Part shown: positions 1 to 8,839 of the stretch, one piece after another
Layout: every line of letters starts with the position of its first letter
Position numbering within the stretch: position 1 is the first letter of the stretch
NCBI RefSeq assembly: GCF_024347055.1
Contig: NZ_AP024895.1
Span: 1,488,001 to 1,552,000 of the forward strand
From: Vibrio porteresiae DSM 19223
Lineage (GTDB): Bacteria; Pseudomonadota; Gammaproteobacteria; Enterobacterales; Vibrionaceae
Length of the DNA: 64,000 bases
Reading direction: 5' to 3'
Made by a program: the position numbers and the translations under genes
Notes under the pieces: model-generated
The model's input: the letters and a program-made list of their open reading frames with translations, nothing else
What the model was told of the DNA's origin: nothing
The model's database searches: none

Positions 1-2
1 AT

Positions 3-962
3 ACGGTGACCTATTACGATCATGTTGAGGTCACGGTTCCTAAAACCATTCATAAAGTGGCTTCTGCATGGGAAGCACAAAATTCCATTCTGGTGATGCT
101 TGGGGCTGGCGACAAAATTGTCGCAACGACACGAGTAGCCAAAAGCATTCCCGCTTTTCGTCGCTTTGTTCCGTCGATTGCACATACGGCATTGGCGACC
201 ATGGGGCATGCCAATGACATCAACGTTGAAGCCCTAGTGGCGCTTCATCCGGATATATTGTTCTCACCCTATGGACTTTCACCAGCAAAACAGCATCAGC
301 TCGAACAAGCTGGTATCGCCGTGGCGAGTTTTCACAGCAACTCATTGGCCGCGTTGGTGGAACGTGTTGGTATTACTGGAGAACTATTAGGACCGCAGGC
401 AGCAATTAAGGCCAAACAGTACCAAGATTATTTTCGTGCCAATGAACAGTTAGTCAAAGAGCGGTTATCTACCATTCCTTCCAAGCAGAGGCTCAAAGTC
501 TATGTGGCGTCGGGGATGCCTCTTTTAACCTCAGGCCGACCATCGCTAAATCAGGATTGGATTGATTTGGGCGGCGGGATTAACGTTGCTGAACATTGGC
601 ACCTTGGACCTACCCATTACGGCAAGGCCAATGTCAATATTGAGAAGATCATGGCGGCAGATCCCGACGTCATCATTGCCATGACCGCTAAGGACGCACA
701 GACCATTCTTACCTCCCCACAATGGCATAGTGTGCGCGCAGTAAAGCAGCATCATGTCGTAGTCAATCCTCGTGGGCTGTTCTTTTGGTGTCGTGAAACT
801 TCTGAAGAGGCGCTGCAGTTTGTTTGGTTAGCAAAGACACTCTACCCAGACCTATTTTCTGATTTAGATATGGCGCACATTACCCAAGACTTTTATCAGC
901 GTTTTTATGCAGTGACGTTAACAGCAGCGGAAGTGGATGACTTCCTTCATCCGACGCATTGA
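3..962 (+). CDS. ABC transporter periplasmic substrate-binding protein, 5' end cut by window
   Basis: This is a class III periplasmic binding protein of the kind that delivers iron-siderophore, heme or cobalamin to an ABC importer. The visible part has two lobes: an N-lobe with the ILVMLGAGDKIVATT segment and a C-lobe ending in TLYPDLF, the usual close of the fold. A GTG at 6 could start translation, but the frame is open to the window edge and residues before it fit the middle of the N-terminal strand (a TVT segment), so I think the signal peptide lies upstream. The ATPase gene starts 10 bases after the stop and the permease overlaps that gene, so the three form one operon. Sequence alone does not settle the ligand; iron complexes are the commonest for this family. 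Confidence 0.85.
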   Translation, partial: TVTYYDHVEVTVPKTIHKVASAWEAQNSILVMLGAGDKIVATTRVAKSIPAFRRFVPSIAHTALATMGHANDINVEALVALHPDILFSPYGLSPAKQHQLEQAGIAVASFHSNSLAALVERVGITGELLGPQAAIKAKQYQDYFRANEQLVKERLSTIPSKQRLKVYVASGMPLLTSGRPSLNQDWIDLGGGINVAEHWHLGPTHYGKANVNIEKIMAADPDVIIAMTAKDAQTILTSPQWHSVRAVKQHHVVVNPRGLFFWCRETSEEALQFVWLAKTLYPDLFSDLDMAHITQDFYQRFYAVTLTAAEVDDFLHPTH

Positions 963-971
963 GGAGACTTT

Positions 972-1769
972 ATGGATAAAGCCTATCAATCGGTGCCGTT
1001 GTTAACGGCGCGCCATTTAGCTTTTAGTTACGGGCAAACGCCACTGATTAGTGATGTATCGCTACAAGTCGCACAAGGTGAAATCGTCTCTTTATTGGGA
1101 GCCAATGGTGCGGGGAAAAGTACCCTTTTGCAGCTATTGTTGGGTTTTTTAACGCCCCAGCAAGGGGAAATTTTGTTGGGAGATAAACCCATGAACAACA
1201 TGAGTCGCCAGGAGCTTGCCTCTCACATCGCCTATGTTCCTCAATATCACCAGTGTCCATTTCCTTACAAAGTTCATGAGATTATCGAGATGGGCTGTTT
1301 TGCACGTAACGGATTTTTAGGTAAGCAGAGTAAGGAAGACCGCTCTCGAGCTCTGACATTACTTGAAGAATTTCAAATTGCCCACTTGGCTCATCGTGCG
1401 TACACCCACATTTCCGGTGGTGAAAGGCAGTTGGTGTTACTTTGTCGAGCTCTGATGCAGGGGGCAAAGTTGTTGCTGCTTGATGAACCTGCTTCTGCCC
1501 TTGACTTTGGTCATCAAGCACGATTTTTAGGTCAGTTAAAAAGGCTCACTCAACGCGGCATTTCAGTGCTGATGAGTACACATCATCCTCAACATGCCCA
1601 AGCGATCGCCCAGAGAGTGGTACTCCTTGCCGAGGGAAGATTGATCCAACAAGGTACTCCGAAGGAGGTGCTCACTTGTGCAGCAATGGCGAAATTGTAT
1701 GGTCTATCTGCTCAGGAGTTAGCGCTAGTGATGACACCTGCGGTGCGAGGAGGTGAGCATGAGCTCTGA
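972..1769 (+). CDS. FecE/BtuD-type ABC transporter ATP-binding protein
   Basis: This is the cytoplasmic ATPase that powers the importer encoded by its neighbours. It is 265 aa, normal for the family. Walker A is GANGAGKST (residues 43-51), the Q-loop glutamine is near 91, the signature is ISGGE (147-151), and Walker B LLLLDEP (167-173) is followed by a switch histidine in STHH. A GAGGAG ribosome site directly follows the stop of the binding-protein gene, and the ATG is 10 bases after that stop. Its 3' end overlaps the permease gene, which suggests translational coupling. The substrate is iron-complex-like by family and not proven. Confidence 0.92.
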   Translation: MDKAYQSVPLLTARHLAFSYGQTPLISDVSLQVAQGEIVSLLGANGAGKSTLLQLLLGFLTPQQGEILLGDKPMNNMSRQELASHIAYVPQYHQCPFPYKVHEIIEMGCFARNGFLGKQSKEDRSRALTLLEEFQIAHLAHRAYTHISGGERQLVLLCRALMQGAKLLLLDEPASALDFGHQARFLGQLKRLTQRGISVLMSTHHPQHAQAIAQRVVLLAEGRLIQQGTPKEVLTCAAMAKLYGLSAQELALVMTPAVRGGEHEL

Positions 1770-2826
1770 GTTGCTCGATAAAACAAGCCAAAGCTCAGAG
1801 AGGTTAGTGAGCTTGTGGCACAGTTATGGATTGAAAATGGTGGGGTTACTCGCCTTAGTTCTTATCGTATTGGTCTTTGGGCTGACCGTGGGAAGTTACC
1901 CAGTCAGTTGGCAGCAAGTGGTTACGGCACTGGGTCGAGAATTACAAAATGCGCCGCTTAATGAGCATGAACTGCTGATTCACGATGTCATCTTTGCCAT
2001 TCGCTTACCTCGAGTATTAGCCGCGGTTATCGTTGGTATGGCTTTGGCAACGGCTGGCTCAGCGTATCAAGCGATATTTCGTAACCCTCTTGTTTCGCCT
2101 GGAATTTTGGGAGTGCTATCAGGAGCTGCTTTTGGTGCGACACTTGGGATGCTCTTGCACCAAAGCGACCTGTGGATTCAAGTCTGGGCGTTTGGCTTTG
2201 GTTTAGTTGCCGTTATGGTAGGGCTGTTGATCGGGCAGATGTTTGGTGGCGCCTCACTTATCATGTTGATTCTTGGTGGGATGTTGAGCTCCGCGTTGTT
2301 CGGCGCTTTTCTTTCCATCATCAAATACCTTGCCGATCCAACCGATGAGCTGCCATCAATCACTTATTGGTTGATGGGGAGCTTAGGTATGACCTCGCTC
2401 AGCGAGACTCTTTGGCTTGCTATCCCAATCGTGATATCCACACTATTGCTCTGGATGCTGGGGCGAGCATTAGACATCTTGTCGATGGGTGATCAAGAAG
2501 CTTTATCATTGGGTGTGCCAGTCAAAACGGTACGTTACGTGGTGATTGGATTGGCAACGCTCATTTCCGCTTTATCTGTCTCGATAGCTGGGATGATTGG
2601 TTGGATAGGTCTACTTGCTCCGCACATCGCGCGTTTAGTGCTTGGGCCGATGAATACTCGACTTCTGCCAGCCAGTACCTTGCTTGGTGCTGTTTTTCTT
2701 GTGTTAGCCGATTGTGTTGCTCGCACGGCGGCGCAGGTTGAAATTCCAATTGGGATCGTCACTGAGTGTATGGGGCTTCCGATGTTCTTGCTGGTGTTAC
2801 ACCGAGCTAAACAAGGGTGGAATTAG
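1759..2826 (+). CDS. FecCD-family ABC transporter permease
   Basis: This is the inner-membrane permease of the importer, 355 aa with about ten hydrophobic segments, as expected for FecCD/BtuC proteins. The family marker segments are present: RLPRVLAAVIVG near residue 90, FRNPLVSPGILG near 115, and the cytoplasmic coupling region around GWIGLLAPHIAR near 280. A GTG at 1753 is in frame, but it overlaps the AGGAGG ribosome site at 1748-1753, so I prefer the ATG at 1759. The gene overlaps the end of the ATPase gene. One permease gene suffices because these transporters use homodimers. Confidence 0.9.
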   Translation: MSSELLDKTSQSSERLVSLWHSYGLKMVGLLALVLIVLVFGLTVGSYPVSWQQVVTALGRELQNAPLNEHELLIHDVIFAIRLPRVLAAVIVGMALATAGSAYQAIFRNPLVSPGILGVLSGAAFGATLGMLLHQSDLWIQVWAFGFGLVAVMVGLLIGQMFGGASLIMLILGGMLSSALFGAFLSIIKYLADPTDELPSITYWLMGSLGMTSLSETLWLAIPIVISTLLLWMLGRALDILSMGDQEALSLGVPVKTVRYVVIGLATLISALSVSIAGMIGWIGLLAPHIARLVLGPMNTRLLPASTLLGAVFLVLADCVARTAAQVEIPIGIVTECMGLPMFLLVLHRAKQGWN

Positions 2827-2939
2827 TGCTTAGGAATAATGGGGCAACCGCTCTTTGTAACCTTGAGTGAGGGTGCAAAAGAGATGCTATTTTGGGCACG
2901 TTGGGTTGCTACTCACCGTGCCAATTGACGCAGTCGTGA

Positions 2940-3245
2940 TTACTCCTTGTTATTGAGTTCATTATTATTGAGTACATTGTTCGCGCGTAAATTGCTATCG
3001 CGTAAACCTTGCAAGTTATCGTTGATTTTAAAAATCACGATCATCAGTTCACACCAGATGCGTGCGGCCACTGCGCACCCAAGCATGGTGACCAATCCCA
3101 ATAAGAAGCTCATAAAGGTCACGCCACCATAGCCACTAAACATCGTGCCTACTCCAGATAAAAATGAGATCACCAGCAGTAACCAGTACAGAGCGGTGAT
3201 CAATTTTGGGGTTAACATAGAGTCAAATACGAGAACAGATTTCAT
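2940..3245 (-). CDS. DUF4282 domain membrane protein
   Basis: This is a 101-aa protein with two hydrophobic stretches (about residues 12-38 and 46-64), a short polar linker, and an asparagine-rich C-terminus (NNVLNNNELNN). The size and two-helix layout match DUF4282, a family of small membrane proteins of unknown function common in gammaproteobacteria. It converges on the importer operon, with the two stops about 110 bases apart. It is probably a single-gene transcript. No function can be assigned. Confidence 0.8.
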   Translation of the reverse strand: MKSVLVFDSMLTPKLITALYWLLLVISFLSGVGTMFSGYGGVTFMSFLLGLVTMLGCAVAARIWCELMIVIFKINDNLQGLRDSNLRANNVLNNNELNNKE

Positions 3246-3396
3246 TGCCTTATCCTTAGTGTTATTCCAGCAAATCGAGTTGCCAACCGAATGAGCGCAA
3301 TAGTACGCGTGATAAAGCAGGGGAGTATTTTTATAAGCTTACAAAGTGGGATGTTTGTGGTAACAAGGGACAAATATAGGTGGCTTAAAAACGGTG

Positions 3397-3425
3397 AAAC
3401 CCCGATGTTGGTAGCATCGGGGTTT
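3397..3425 (-). terminator. Hairpin downstream of rplY, probable terminator
   Basis: An 11-bp perfect stem (AAACCCCGATG at 3397-3407 and its complement at 3415-3425) with a 7-base loop lies about 90 bases past the rplY stop. On the minus strand the stem ends in GGGGTTT, then a short spacer and a T-run. The weak tract directly after the stem lowers confidence. Confidence 0.55.
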
Positions 3426-3513
3426 CGAATTTTTAGATGTTTCGGATGGTAAGGCCGATAATCTTAATGCAAAAGGCTGGAATAAATCCTAGCTAAATCT
3501 CTGGTAAGGAGAA

Positions 3514-3792
3514 TTAGATACGGATGAAGTCCATGTGTTCAACTTTTGGCTTGTACGCGTGGCGTTGAACGTCTTGTGGTTTAACCTTAACTTCTTGACC
3601 GTCGATCACTAGAGTGATTGCTTCGTAGAATTCAGGTTTGTCCATTTGGTTCATCACTTCATCGTGATTCAACGCGATTGATACTGGAGCTGCTTCACCA
3701 CCGTAAACGATAGCAGGAAACTCACCAGCCATACGTAGGCGGCGGCTCGCACCTTTACCTAGTTCAGTACGTACTACTGCTTCAAATTTCAT
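3514..3792 (-). CDS. rplY: 50S ribosomal protein L25
   Basis: This is ribosomal protein L25, which binds 5S rRNA in the central protuberance of the large subunit. The 92 residues match the short single-domain form of gammaproteobacteria (E. coli L25 is 94 aa). It begins MKFEAVVRTELGKGASRRLR and contains the conserved FPAIVYGG segment. An in-frame ATG 15 bases upstream exists, but the MKFEAV start fits the family and has a GAGAG-type ribosome site. The gene stands alone, divergent from the glycosyltransferase gene. Confidence 0.95.
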   Translation of the reverse strand: MKFEAVVRTELGKGASRRLRMAGEFPAIVYGGEAAPVSIALNHDEVMNQMDKPEFYEAITLVIDGQEVKVKPQDVQRHAYKPKVEHMDFIRI

Positions 3793-3807
3793 AGTATTTA
3801 CTCTCAA

Positions 3808-4138
3808 ATAGTAAAATAAAAAAAACGAGTTTACAGGAACAATGCGACCTTGTTCATCTGTAGTAAAGTTTCGAAATGCAAAACAAGCACTTCAAAACGA
3901 GCGCGGATACTAACATTCCAACGCCGTGAGAGCAATAGAAATTGTTCTTTTCTCTAGGTTTAAAGGGCTTTTGCTCTCTTCTGCAGCGAAGTGGTGAAAT
4001 GTTACCCAAATAAGATAAAAAGGGAAGGGTAACCTCTCTATCTTAGATGAACCGAATCTGAATATTGAGATCAGCATGGGTTCAGTTGTGTTCACGTAAA
4101 GTGGCTTTAAAACGTGGATATACCAACGAGGAGCCCAC
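3808..4138. other. Divergent intergenic region, rplY / glycosyltransferase
   Basis: About 330 bases between divergent genes, AT-rich near rplY. It must hold both promoters. A 92-aa minus-strand open frame here looks like chance. A CGAGGAG ribosome site at 4127-4133 serves the glycosyltransferase. I see no other structure. Confidence 0.5.
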
Positions 4139-4870
4139 ATGAAGCCTATTAGTATCGTTATCATTACCCTTAATGAAGAAAAACGCATTGGCCGTCTTTT
4201 GAGTGACTTAGTTGGCCAAAATTATCGTCATTTTGAAGTGATCTTGGTTGACTCAAACAGTGATGACCTCACCTTGCAAGTCGCCAAAGGTTACCAAGCA
4301 CATTTGCCTGCGATGACCATCCATAAAATGGATCAACGTGGTGTTAGTCTGGGGCGTAATACTGGTGCAGCACTAGCAAAACATGAACGTTTGCTGTTTT
4401 TAGATGCAGATGTTCGTTTACCACCCGATTTTCTTGATAACGCCATGGAAGCGTTAGAAGAGAGCAAGTTGGAAGTTGCCGGTGTGTATCGCAGTGCTCA
4501 GCACTTGTCGATGAAGTACAAATTAGGTTACAGTCTGTTCAACTCAGGCTTGTATGCATCGCAATTCTTCTTCCCAACCGCGGTAGGAGCGTGTTTGTTC
4601 TCAACTCAAAGAGTGCATAAAGAACTCAATGGTTTTGATGAACAGATTGAACTGTGTGAAGATTGTGATTATGTAAAACGAGCTTCTAAAACATGGCGTT
4701 ACCGTATGTTGCCAGCGTCGGTTAAGTTTGAATTTGACCCAAGACGGCTTGAGCAAGACGGTTACTTAAAAACGGGCGGGTTGTATTTAAAAGCGAACCT
4801 GCGTCGACTGTTCTTAGGCGAGATGCGTAATCGTGAAATTCCGTATCAATTTGGTCACTATGAACAGTAA
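4139..4870 (+). CDS. Family 2 (GT-A) glycosyltransferase
   Basis: This is a 243-aa cytoplasmic glycosyltransferase. The N-terminus PISIVIITLNEEKRIG is the nucleotide-sugar binding strand of GT2 enzymes. VDSNSDD (about 36-42) is the first acidic motif, and FLDADVRLPPDF (about 90-100) holds the metal-binding DxD-type motif. ELCEDCDYVKRA (about 177-188) resembles the ED motif carrying the catalytic base. There are no clear membrane helices, so it is the compact type, transferring sugar to a lipid or polysaccharide precursor. The acceptor is unknown because no other polysaccharide gene is adjacent. A CGAGGAG ribosome site precedes the ATG and a strong terminator follows. Confidence 0.88.
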   Translation: MKPISIVIITLNEEKRIGRLLSDLVGQNYRHFEVILVDSNSDDLTLQVAKGYQAHLPAMTIHKMDQRGVSLGRNTGAALAKHERLLFLDADVRLPPDFLDNAMEALEESKLEVAGVYRSAQHLSMKYKLGYSLFNSGLYASQFFFPTAVGACLFSTQRVHKELNGFDEQIELCEDCDYVKRASKTWRYRMLPASVKFEFDPRRLEQDGYLKTGGLYLKANLRRLFLGEMRNREIPYQFGHYEQ

Positions 4871-4952
4871 GCCGACCTCATCGCGCTACACGTTAATTTA
4901 GTAAAGGCAGTCCCCTTTGCGTCCACAAAAACGTTAACGTATTGAGCGATAT

Positions 4953-4985
4953 GTCCCAGCAGCCTGCCAGCTGCTGGGACTTTTT
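4953..4985 (+). terminator. Rho-independent terminator after the glycosyltransferase gene
   Basis: A 10-bp perfect stem (GTCCCAGCAG at 4953-4962 with 4971-4980), an 8-base loop, and five T at 4981-4985. It lies 83 bases past the stop and separates this gene from the next one. Confidence 0.9.
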
Positions 4986-5194
4986 ATTGCCTGCTGCTCT
5001 AACAAGGTTTTGCCCCCTTTCTTTTTTCCGTTCAGGTATGGCATAAAACTAATGGACTTAGAGTTTATGATTCCCAAAATCTGCTATCAATAGGAATACA
5101 ACTGTTACTTTGCCCCTAATTAGTTACTTTTAAAGCAGCTCGTTGAAATGCATTAAAGAGCATATTACTATAAAGAAAAAAAGGTGACTTAGAT
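4986..5194. other. AT-rich promoter region of the ATPase-TOPRIM gene
   Basis: Composition shifts to AT-rich from about 5030 onwards. An AGGTGA ribosome site at 5182-5187 sits 7 bases before the ATG. No repeats or attachment-site-like duplication were seen by eye. Confidence 0.5.
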
Positions 5195-7132
5195 ATGCTA
5201 TTTTCTTTAATTTTAAGAAGTTACAAGACATACGGTAGGCTAACTTATGTACCAGTATCTAATAGCAACAACTTTACAGCTTTCGTTGGTGAAAATGGTA
5301 TAGGGAAGAGCTCGGTAATCGAAGCGCTAGATACTTATTTTAATAAACCACAAGCAGACTGGAATCTTCATCACTCAACGAGTAAAGGTGTTCAGGAACG
5401 AGAACCTACTATCTGCCCAATATTTTTTATATCTAAAAAAAATATCAATCCCACAGCTAACATATATAAGTATTTGAACGTTATTAGCGATATAACATGG
5501 CAGTTAGAATTTGATGATTTTAATAGCTCGCAACATAGAATATCAAAAGAATTTTGCTCTCATCGTGACGCCTTAATTAAAGAGAGATCAAATGTACATA
5601 ATGAATATTTTTTATTTCCATTAGGCTTGAAGATAACATCTCTAAGACCAAGAGCAACAATTAAATCACTAAGCATATTTGATGCGATTGATGATTATAA
5701 AGGTAGACTAAAAGATGAGTTAGATGTCAACCTTGAAGATGCTTTGGAAAAAATTTATTCATATTTACAACAAAACTACAAATATATCCATATACCTTCA
5801 GATATAGATTTTGAAGAATATACAAAAATAGAAAGTGATACAATACAAGCTCTAATGGGAACAACTGTTGAGGATATGATTAAATCAGCGGTTGATACAA
5901 AATTTATAAAAGATATAAATCGGCAACTTGACGAATTCATAAGAAAGACATCATCTGACTTGGAAAAATATACTTATAAAAAGCCAGGGCAAAAGCAAAC
6001 TCTATTTAATTTGTCTCACCTTTCAAGTAAAATAATAGATACTTATTTTGAGTCAAAAGTATTAAATTTAAAAACCGGAAGTGATACCACACCTATTTAT
6101 AATCTTAGTTCAGGTGAAAAAAGAATGGCTTTAATTGATTTAGCAAAAGCATTCTTAATAAATACTCATGAAAAAACTAACAAAAGAATTATTTTAGCTA
6201 TTGATGAGCCTGAAATATCCCTTCATACATCATCATGCTTTGAACAGTTTGAAAAAGTAAAAGAAATATCTAACTTTGGTGTGCAAACACTGATAACTAC
6301 TCATTGGTATGGTTTCATGCCAATAATAAGCAATGGACTATCAGTCTATGTAGCTGACTTAGATGAAAATAAAGTATGTAGGCAAATAGATCTACGATGC
6401 TTTAGAGATGAATTTAAGAGACTTAGAAAAGAAACTAAAGGGAAATTACCAAGAGAGATAGAGTTAAAAGGAACTAATGATTTAGTCCAATCAATAGTCG
6501 CATCAATTACTTCAAAAGACTATAATTGGATTATTTGTGAGGGTTCATCTGATAAAATATACCTAGAACACTTTTTGAAAGGACAAAAAGATGTATACAT
6601 ACTACCCATAGGTAAAGCTAGCAATGTAAAAAAACTATATTCTTATCTTTATTTAGCATTAAGTGAAGAGCGGGATTATATTATAGGCAAAGTGTTCATG
6701 CTATTGGATACGGATAGAATGTATGAGAAATACAATCCAGAAGGAGAGTTAAACTCCATCAGAATAAATAGATTGTCAAACTGTTTAGAAACGAAAAGAA
6801 CAATATTAAAGAAAACTTCTGATACTGCATTTTATCCACCAACAGAAATAGAAGATAGTTTGGTAGGGGAGGTTTTTCTTGAATCTTTGAATTATTTTTA
6901 TGAAAATGGATATGAAGATGATTTAAAGGAATTAATGAATAATATAAGTATAAAATATGAAAAGTCGTGTTCAGGGTTAGCATTTGACTGGACTGAATCA
7001 CAAAAATCGGCATTGGCGAATTTTTTTGATCTCCCTAATGTAAAAATAAATTTCGCCCTTAAATATGTTGAGCTAGATAAAGATAAAAATATACCAAGCT
7101 GGATTAATGAGATAATAAAGTTTCTCAACTAG
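5195..7132 (+). CDS. SMC-like AAA ATPase with C-terminal TOPRIM nuclease domain (OLD-type, putative phage defence)
   Basis: This 645-aa protein has a split ABC/SMC-type ATPase: Walker A GENGIGKSS (residues 32-40), signature LSSGEKR (304-310), Walker B RIILAIDEPE (331-340) and an H-loop TTH (368-370). A TOPRIM-like module follows, with the acidic residue in IICEGSSDK (E449), the DTDR motif (505-508) and a later acidic cluster EIED (551-554). This order is that of OLD-family nucleases, which include Gabija GajA and other phage-defence proteins. It differs from Gabija in having no helicase partner; the gene is alone between a terminator and a convergent operon. Codon and base use are clearly foreign: 5401-5460 is about 28% G+C against about 47% at 12001-12060. 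Defence is inferred from architecture; the domain call is firmer than the role. Confidence 0.82.
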   Translation: MLFSLILRSYKTYGRLTYVPVSNSNNFTAFVGENGIGKSSVIEALDTYFNKPQADWNLHHSTSKGVQEREPTICPIFFISKKNINPTANIYKYLNVISDITWQLEFDDFNSSQHRISKEFCSHRDALIKERSNVHNEYFLFPLGLKITSLRPRATIKSLSIFDAIDDYKGRLKDELDVNLEDALEKIYSYLQQNYKYIHIPSDIDFEEYTKIESDTIQALMGTTVEDMIKSAVDTKFIKDINRQLDEFIRKTSSDLEKYTYKKPGQKQTLFNLSHLSSKIIDTYFESKVLNLKTGSDTTPIYNLSSGEKRMALIDLAKAFLINTHEKTNKRIILAIDEPEISLHTSSCFEQFEKVKEISNFGVQTLITTHWYGFMPIISNGLSVYVADLDENKVCRQIDLRCFRDEFKRLRKETKGKLPREIELKGTNDLVQSIVASITSKDYNWIICEGSSDKIYLEHFLKGQKDVYILPIGKASNVKKLYSYLYLALSEERDYIIGKVFMLLDTDRMYEKYNPEGELNSIRINRLSNCLETKRTILKKTSDTAFYPPTEIEDSLVGEVFLESLNYFYENGYEDDLKELMNNISIKYEKSCSGLAFDWTESQKSALANFFDLPNVKINFALKYVELDKDKNIPSWINEIIKFLN

Positions 7133-7489
7133 ATATAAACTTATTAATTTGGATATAAATAATTTTAGTGACTATGAAAGTTAATTTTAGTACTTAAGAT
7201 AGGAGTACTTTTTCTTCATGCTCAAGATACTTTTTTATCAAAACAGGGAGTCTTTTCTAACAAACGTTTGTCCAAAACCGAGTTTCAATCTTTGTTGTTC
7301 ACAATCCCATTACGCTTGAGTGGATGCAAACACTGCCTATTATTTCGGTGCTTGCTATAAACAGTGACTTTCTGACTTCCTCTTTGCTGTTTGCAGAGGG
7401 GGCGTTAGAAACACGTGCCGAAATAGCGTGGGGATTTAGGCCAATAAAAAAGCAGAACGGATGTTCTGCTTTGATAGCGAAATAGCGTA
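7133..7489. other. Intergenic region between the ATPase-TOPRIM gene and the sensor kinase operon
   Basis: No gene seen. The first 60 bases are AT-rich like the gene before. An imperfect nested inverted repeat spans 7341-7425: an 11-pair outer arm (two G.U pairs) encloses AAACAG/CTGTTT at 7359-7364 and 7387-7392. A terminator for the kinase operon lies at 7445-7472. Confidence 0.5.
7445..7472 (-). terminator. Rho-independent terminator of the PepSY/two-component operon
   Basis: On the minus strand a 10-bp stem (AAAGCAGAAC paired with GTTCTGCTTT, loop of 4) runs into a T-rich tract, 18 bases after the kinase stop. Confidence 0.88.
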
Positions 7490-8839
7490 TTAAGAGGCCA
7501 TTTTTAGTTTCAGCGTTGCTTTTAAACCACCGAGCTTGGCTTTTTCTAAGCGTAATTCTCCGCGATAGCTGTGCGCCATTTCGGCGACAATGTTTAAGCC
7601 AAGACCCGTTCCTGGCATGGTTTCGTCAAGGCGGACACCGCGTTCAATCGCGCTCTCAAGCTTTTCTGCTGCAATTCCAGGGCCATCATCTTCAATACAC
7701 AGCTCAACCCACTCTTTATCGATAGGTTGGCTATAGATTCGAATCAAGGAATTGGACCATTTATAGCTGTTTTCCAGTAGGTTACCTAACATTTCATCTA
7801 GGTCAGAACCATCTACTGCGACCAAGAGGTCTGAATCGAGTTCGTTAACTAAGGTCACTTCTTGGGAGGCGTAGATTTTATCGAACGCCATCGAGATAGC
7901 ATCGACACGTTCACTTGGACAAGATTTGACAGCCAAAATATTGCTGGCACCAGCCATGCGGGCGCGCCCAAGGTGATAGTCTATCTGCCCTTGAATTTGG
8001 GATACTGGCGCCGACAGTTTTTGATACGTCTCTTCATCGAGTTTATCGATTTCGTTTTTCAGCACCGATAATGGCGTTTTTAATGCGTGAGAGAGGTTTC
8101 CCGCGTGATTACGCGCACGGTCTAACAGCTCTTGATAGTGAAAGAGTAGGGCGTTGAGGTCTTTAACTAAAGGAGACACTTCGACTGGGTAGCTGTCACT
8201 TAATTCGGATTGTTGACCTTGACGCAGAGACGTGAGCTCTTTTTGCATCCGGCGCAGTGGCAAAAGCGACCAAGAGACTTGCACGCTAACCAACATGAGA
8301 ATCCCCACGAACAGCAAGCCAAGAATGAGCCACAGCTGGTTAATCACTTTGGATACCGTCTCTTCCACTGGTGCTCGGTCCATCCCGACGACTATATCAA
8401 TAGAGTGCGAGAATTCCGGTAAATAGATAGTGCGGGTTAGGGTAATCAGCGGCTCGCCTTTGGCCCCAAGCCAGCCTTTAGTTAAGCCATGTTTATCTTG
8501 TTTTAACACTTGGTCCCACAAGGAACGCGAGCGCAGCAGTTGATCGTCCATCTCAGCTGTCCAGTAAAGCCCACTGTAGGGCTGGCTGTAACGCGGATCG
8601 GAAAGGCGAATGGGTAAGGTCAGTTGGCCTTTGCTATTGGCTCCGAGATTCGCGGTGATTTGGTCCATTGCCAGTGTCATCTGCTGTTGAGCATTTTGCA
8701 CTAGATATTGACTGACGAGGCTAGGAATTAAATAGCCTGCGGCCAAAATCATCAAGCTTAACCAAAGCGTAGCCGCCCATAGTAGGCGGCTTTTGATACT
8801 CAATTTAATGGAACGTTTACTTAAGGCATTATTCAGCAT
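7490..8839 (-). CDS. Sensor histidine kinase, PhoQ-like
   Basis: This is a 449-aa inner-membrane sensor kinase. TM1 spans about residues 19-45, a periplasmic domain of some 120 residues follows, and TM2 is at 169-190. A HAMP-like linker leads to the phospho-acceptor histidine in NLSHALKTPLS (H251). The ATPase domain has an N box (NLLENSYKWS), a G1 box (DDGPGIA) and a G2 box (GTGLGLNIV). The layout is that of EnvZ/PhoQ-type kinases. Its ATG lies inside the end of the response regulator gene (11-base overlap), so the two are translationally coupled and form a pair. The signal is unknown; PhoQ-like proteins sense divalent cations or cationic peptides, which is only a family analogy here. Confidence 0.93.
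   Translation of the reverse strand: MLNNALSKRSIKLSIKSRLLWAATLWLSLMILAAGYLIPSLVSQYLVQNAQQQMTLAMDQITANLGANSKGQLTLPIRLSDPRYSQPYSGLYWTAEMDDQLLRSRSLWDQVLKQDKHGLTKGWLGAKGEPLITLTRTIYLPEFSHSIDIVVGMDRAPVEETVSKVINQLWLILGLLFVGILMLVSVQVSWSLLPLRRMQKELTSLRQGQQSELSDSYPVEVSPLVKDLNALLFHYQELLDRARNHAGNLSHALKTPLSVLKNEIDKLDEETYQKLSAPVSQIQGQIDYHLGRARMAGASNILAVKSCPSERVDAISMAFDKIYASQEVTLVNELDSDLLVAVDGSDLDEMLGNLLENSYKWSNSLIRIYSQPIDKEWVELCIEDDGPGIAAEKLESAIERGVRLDETMPGTGLGLNIVAEMAHSYRGELRLEKAKLGGLKATLKLKMAS

Noticed and set aside
3910..4188. 92-aa minus-strand open frame upstream of the glycosyltransferase
   Set aside because: It overlaps the 5' end of the glycosyltransferase gene, has no ribosome site and a composition unlike a real protein; it lies in a divergent promoter region.
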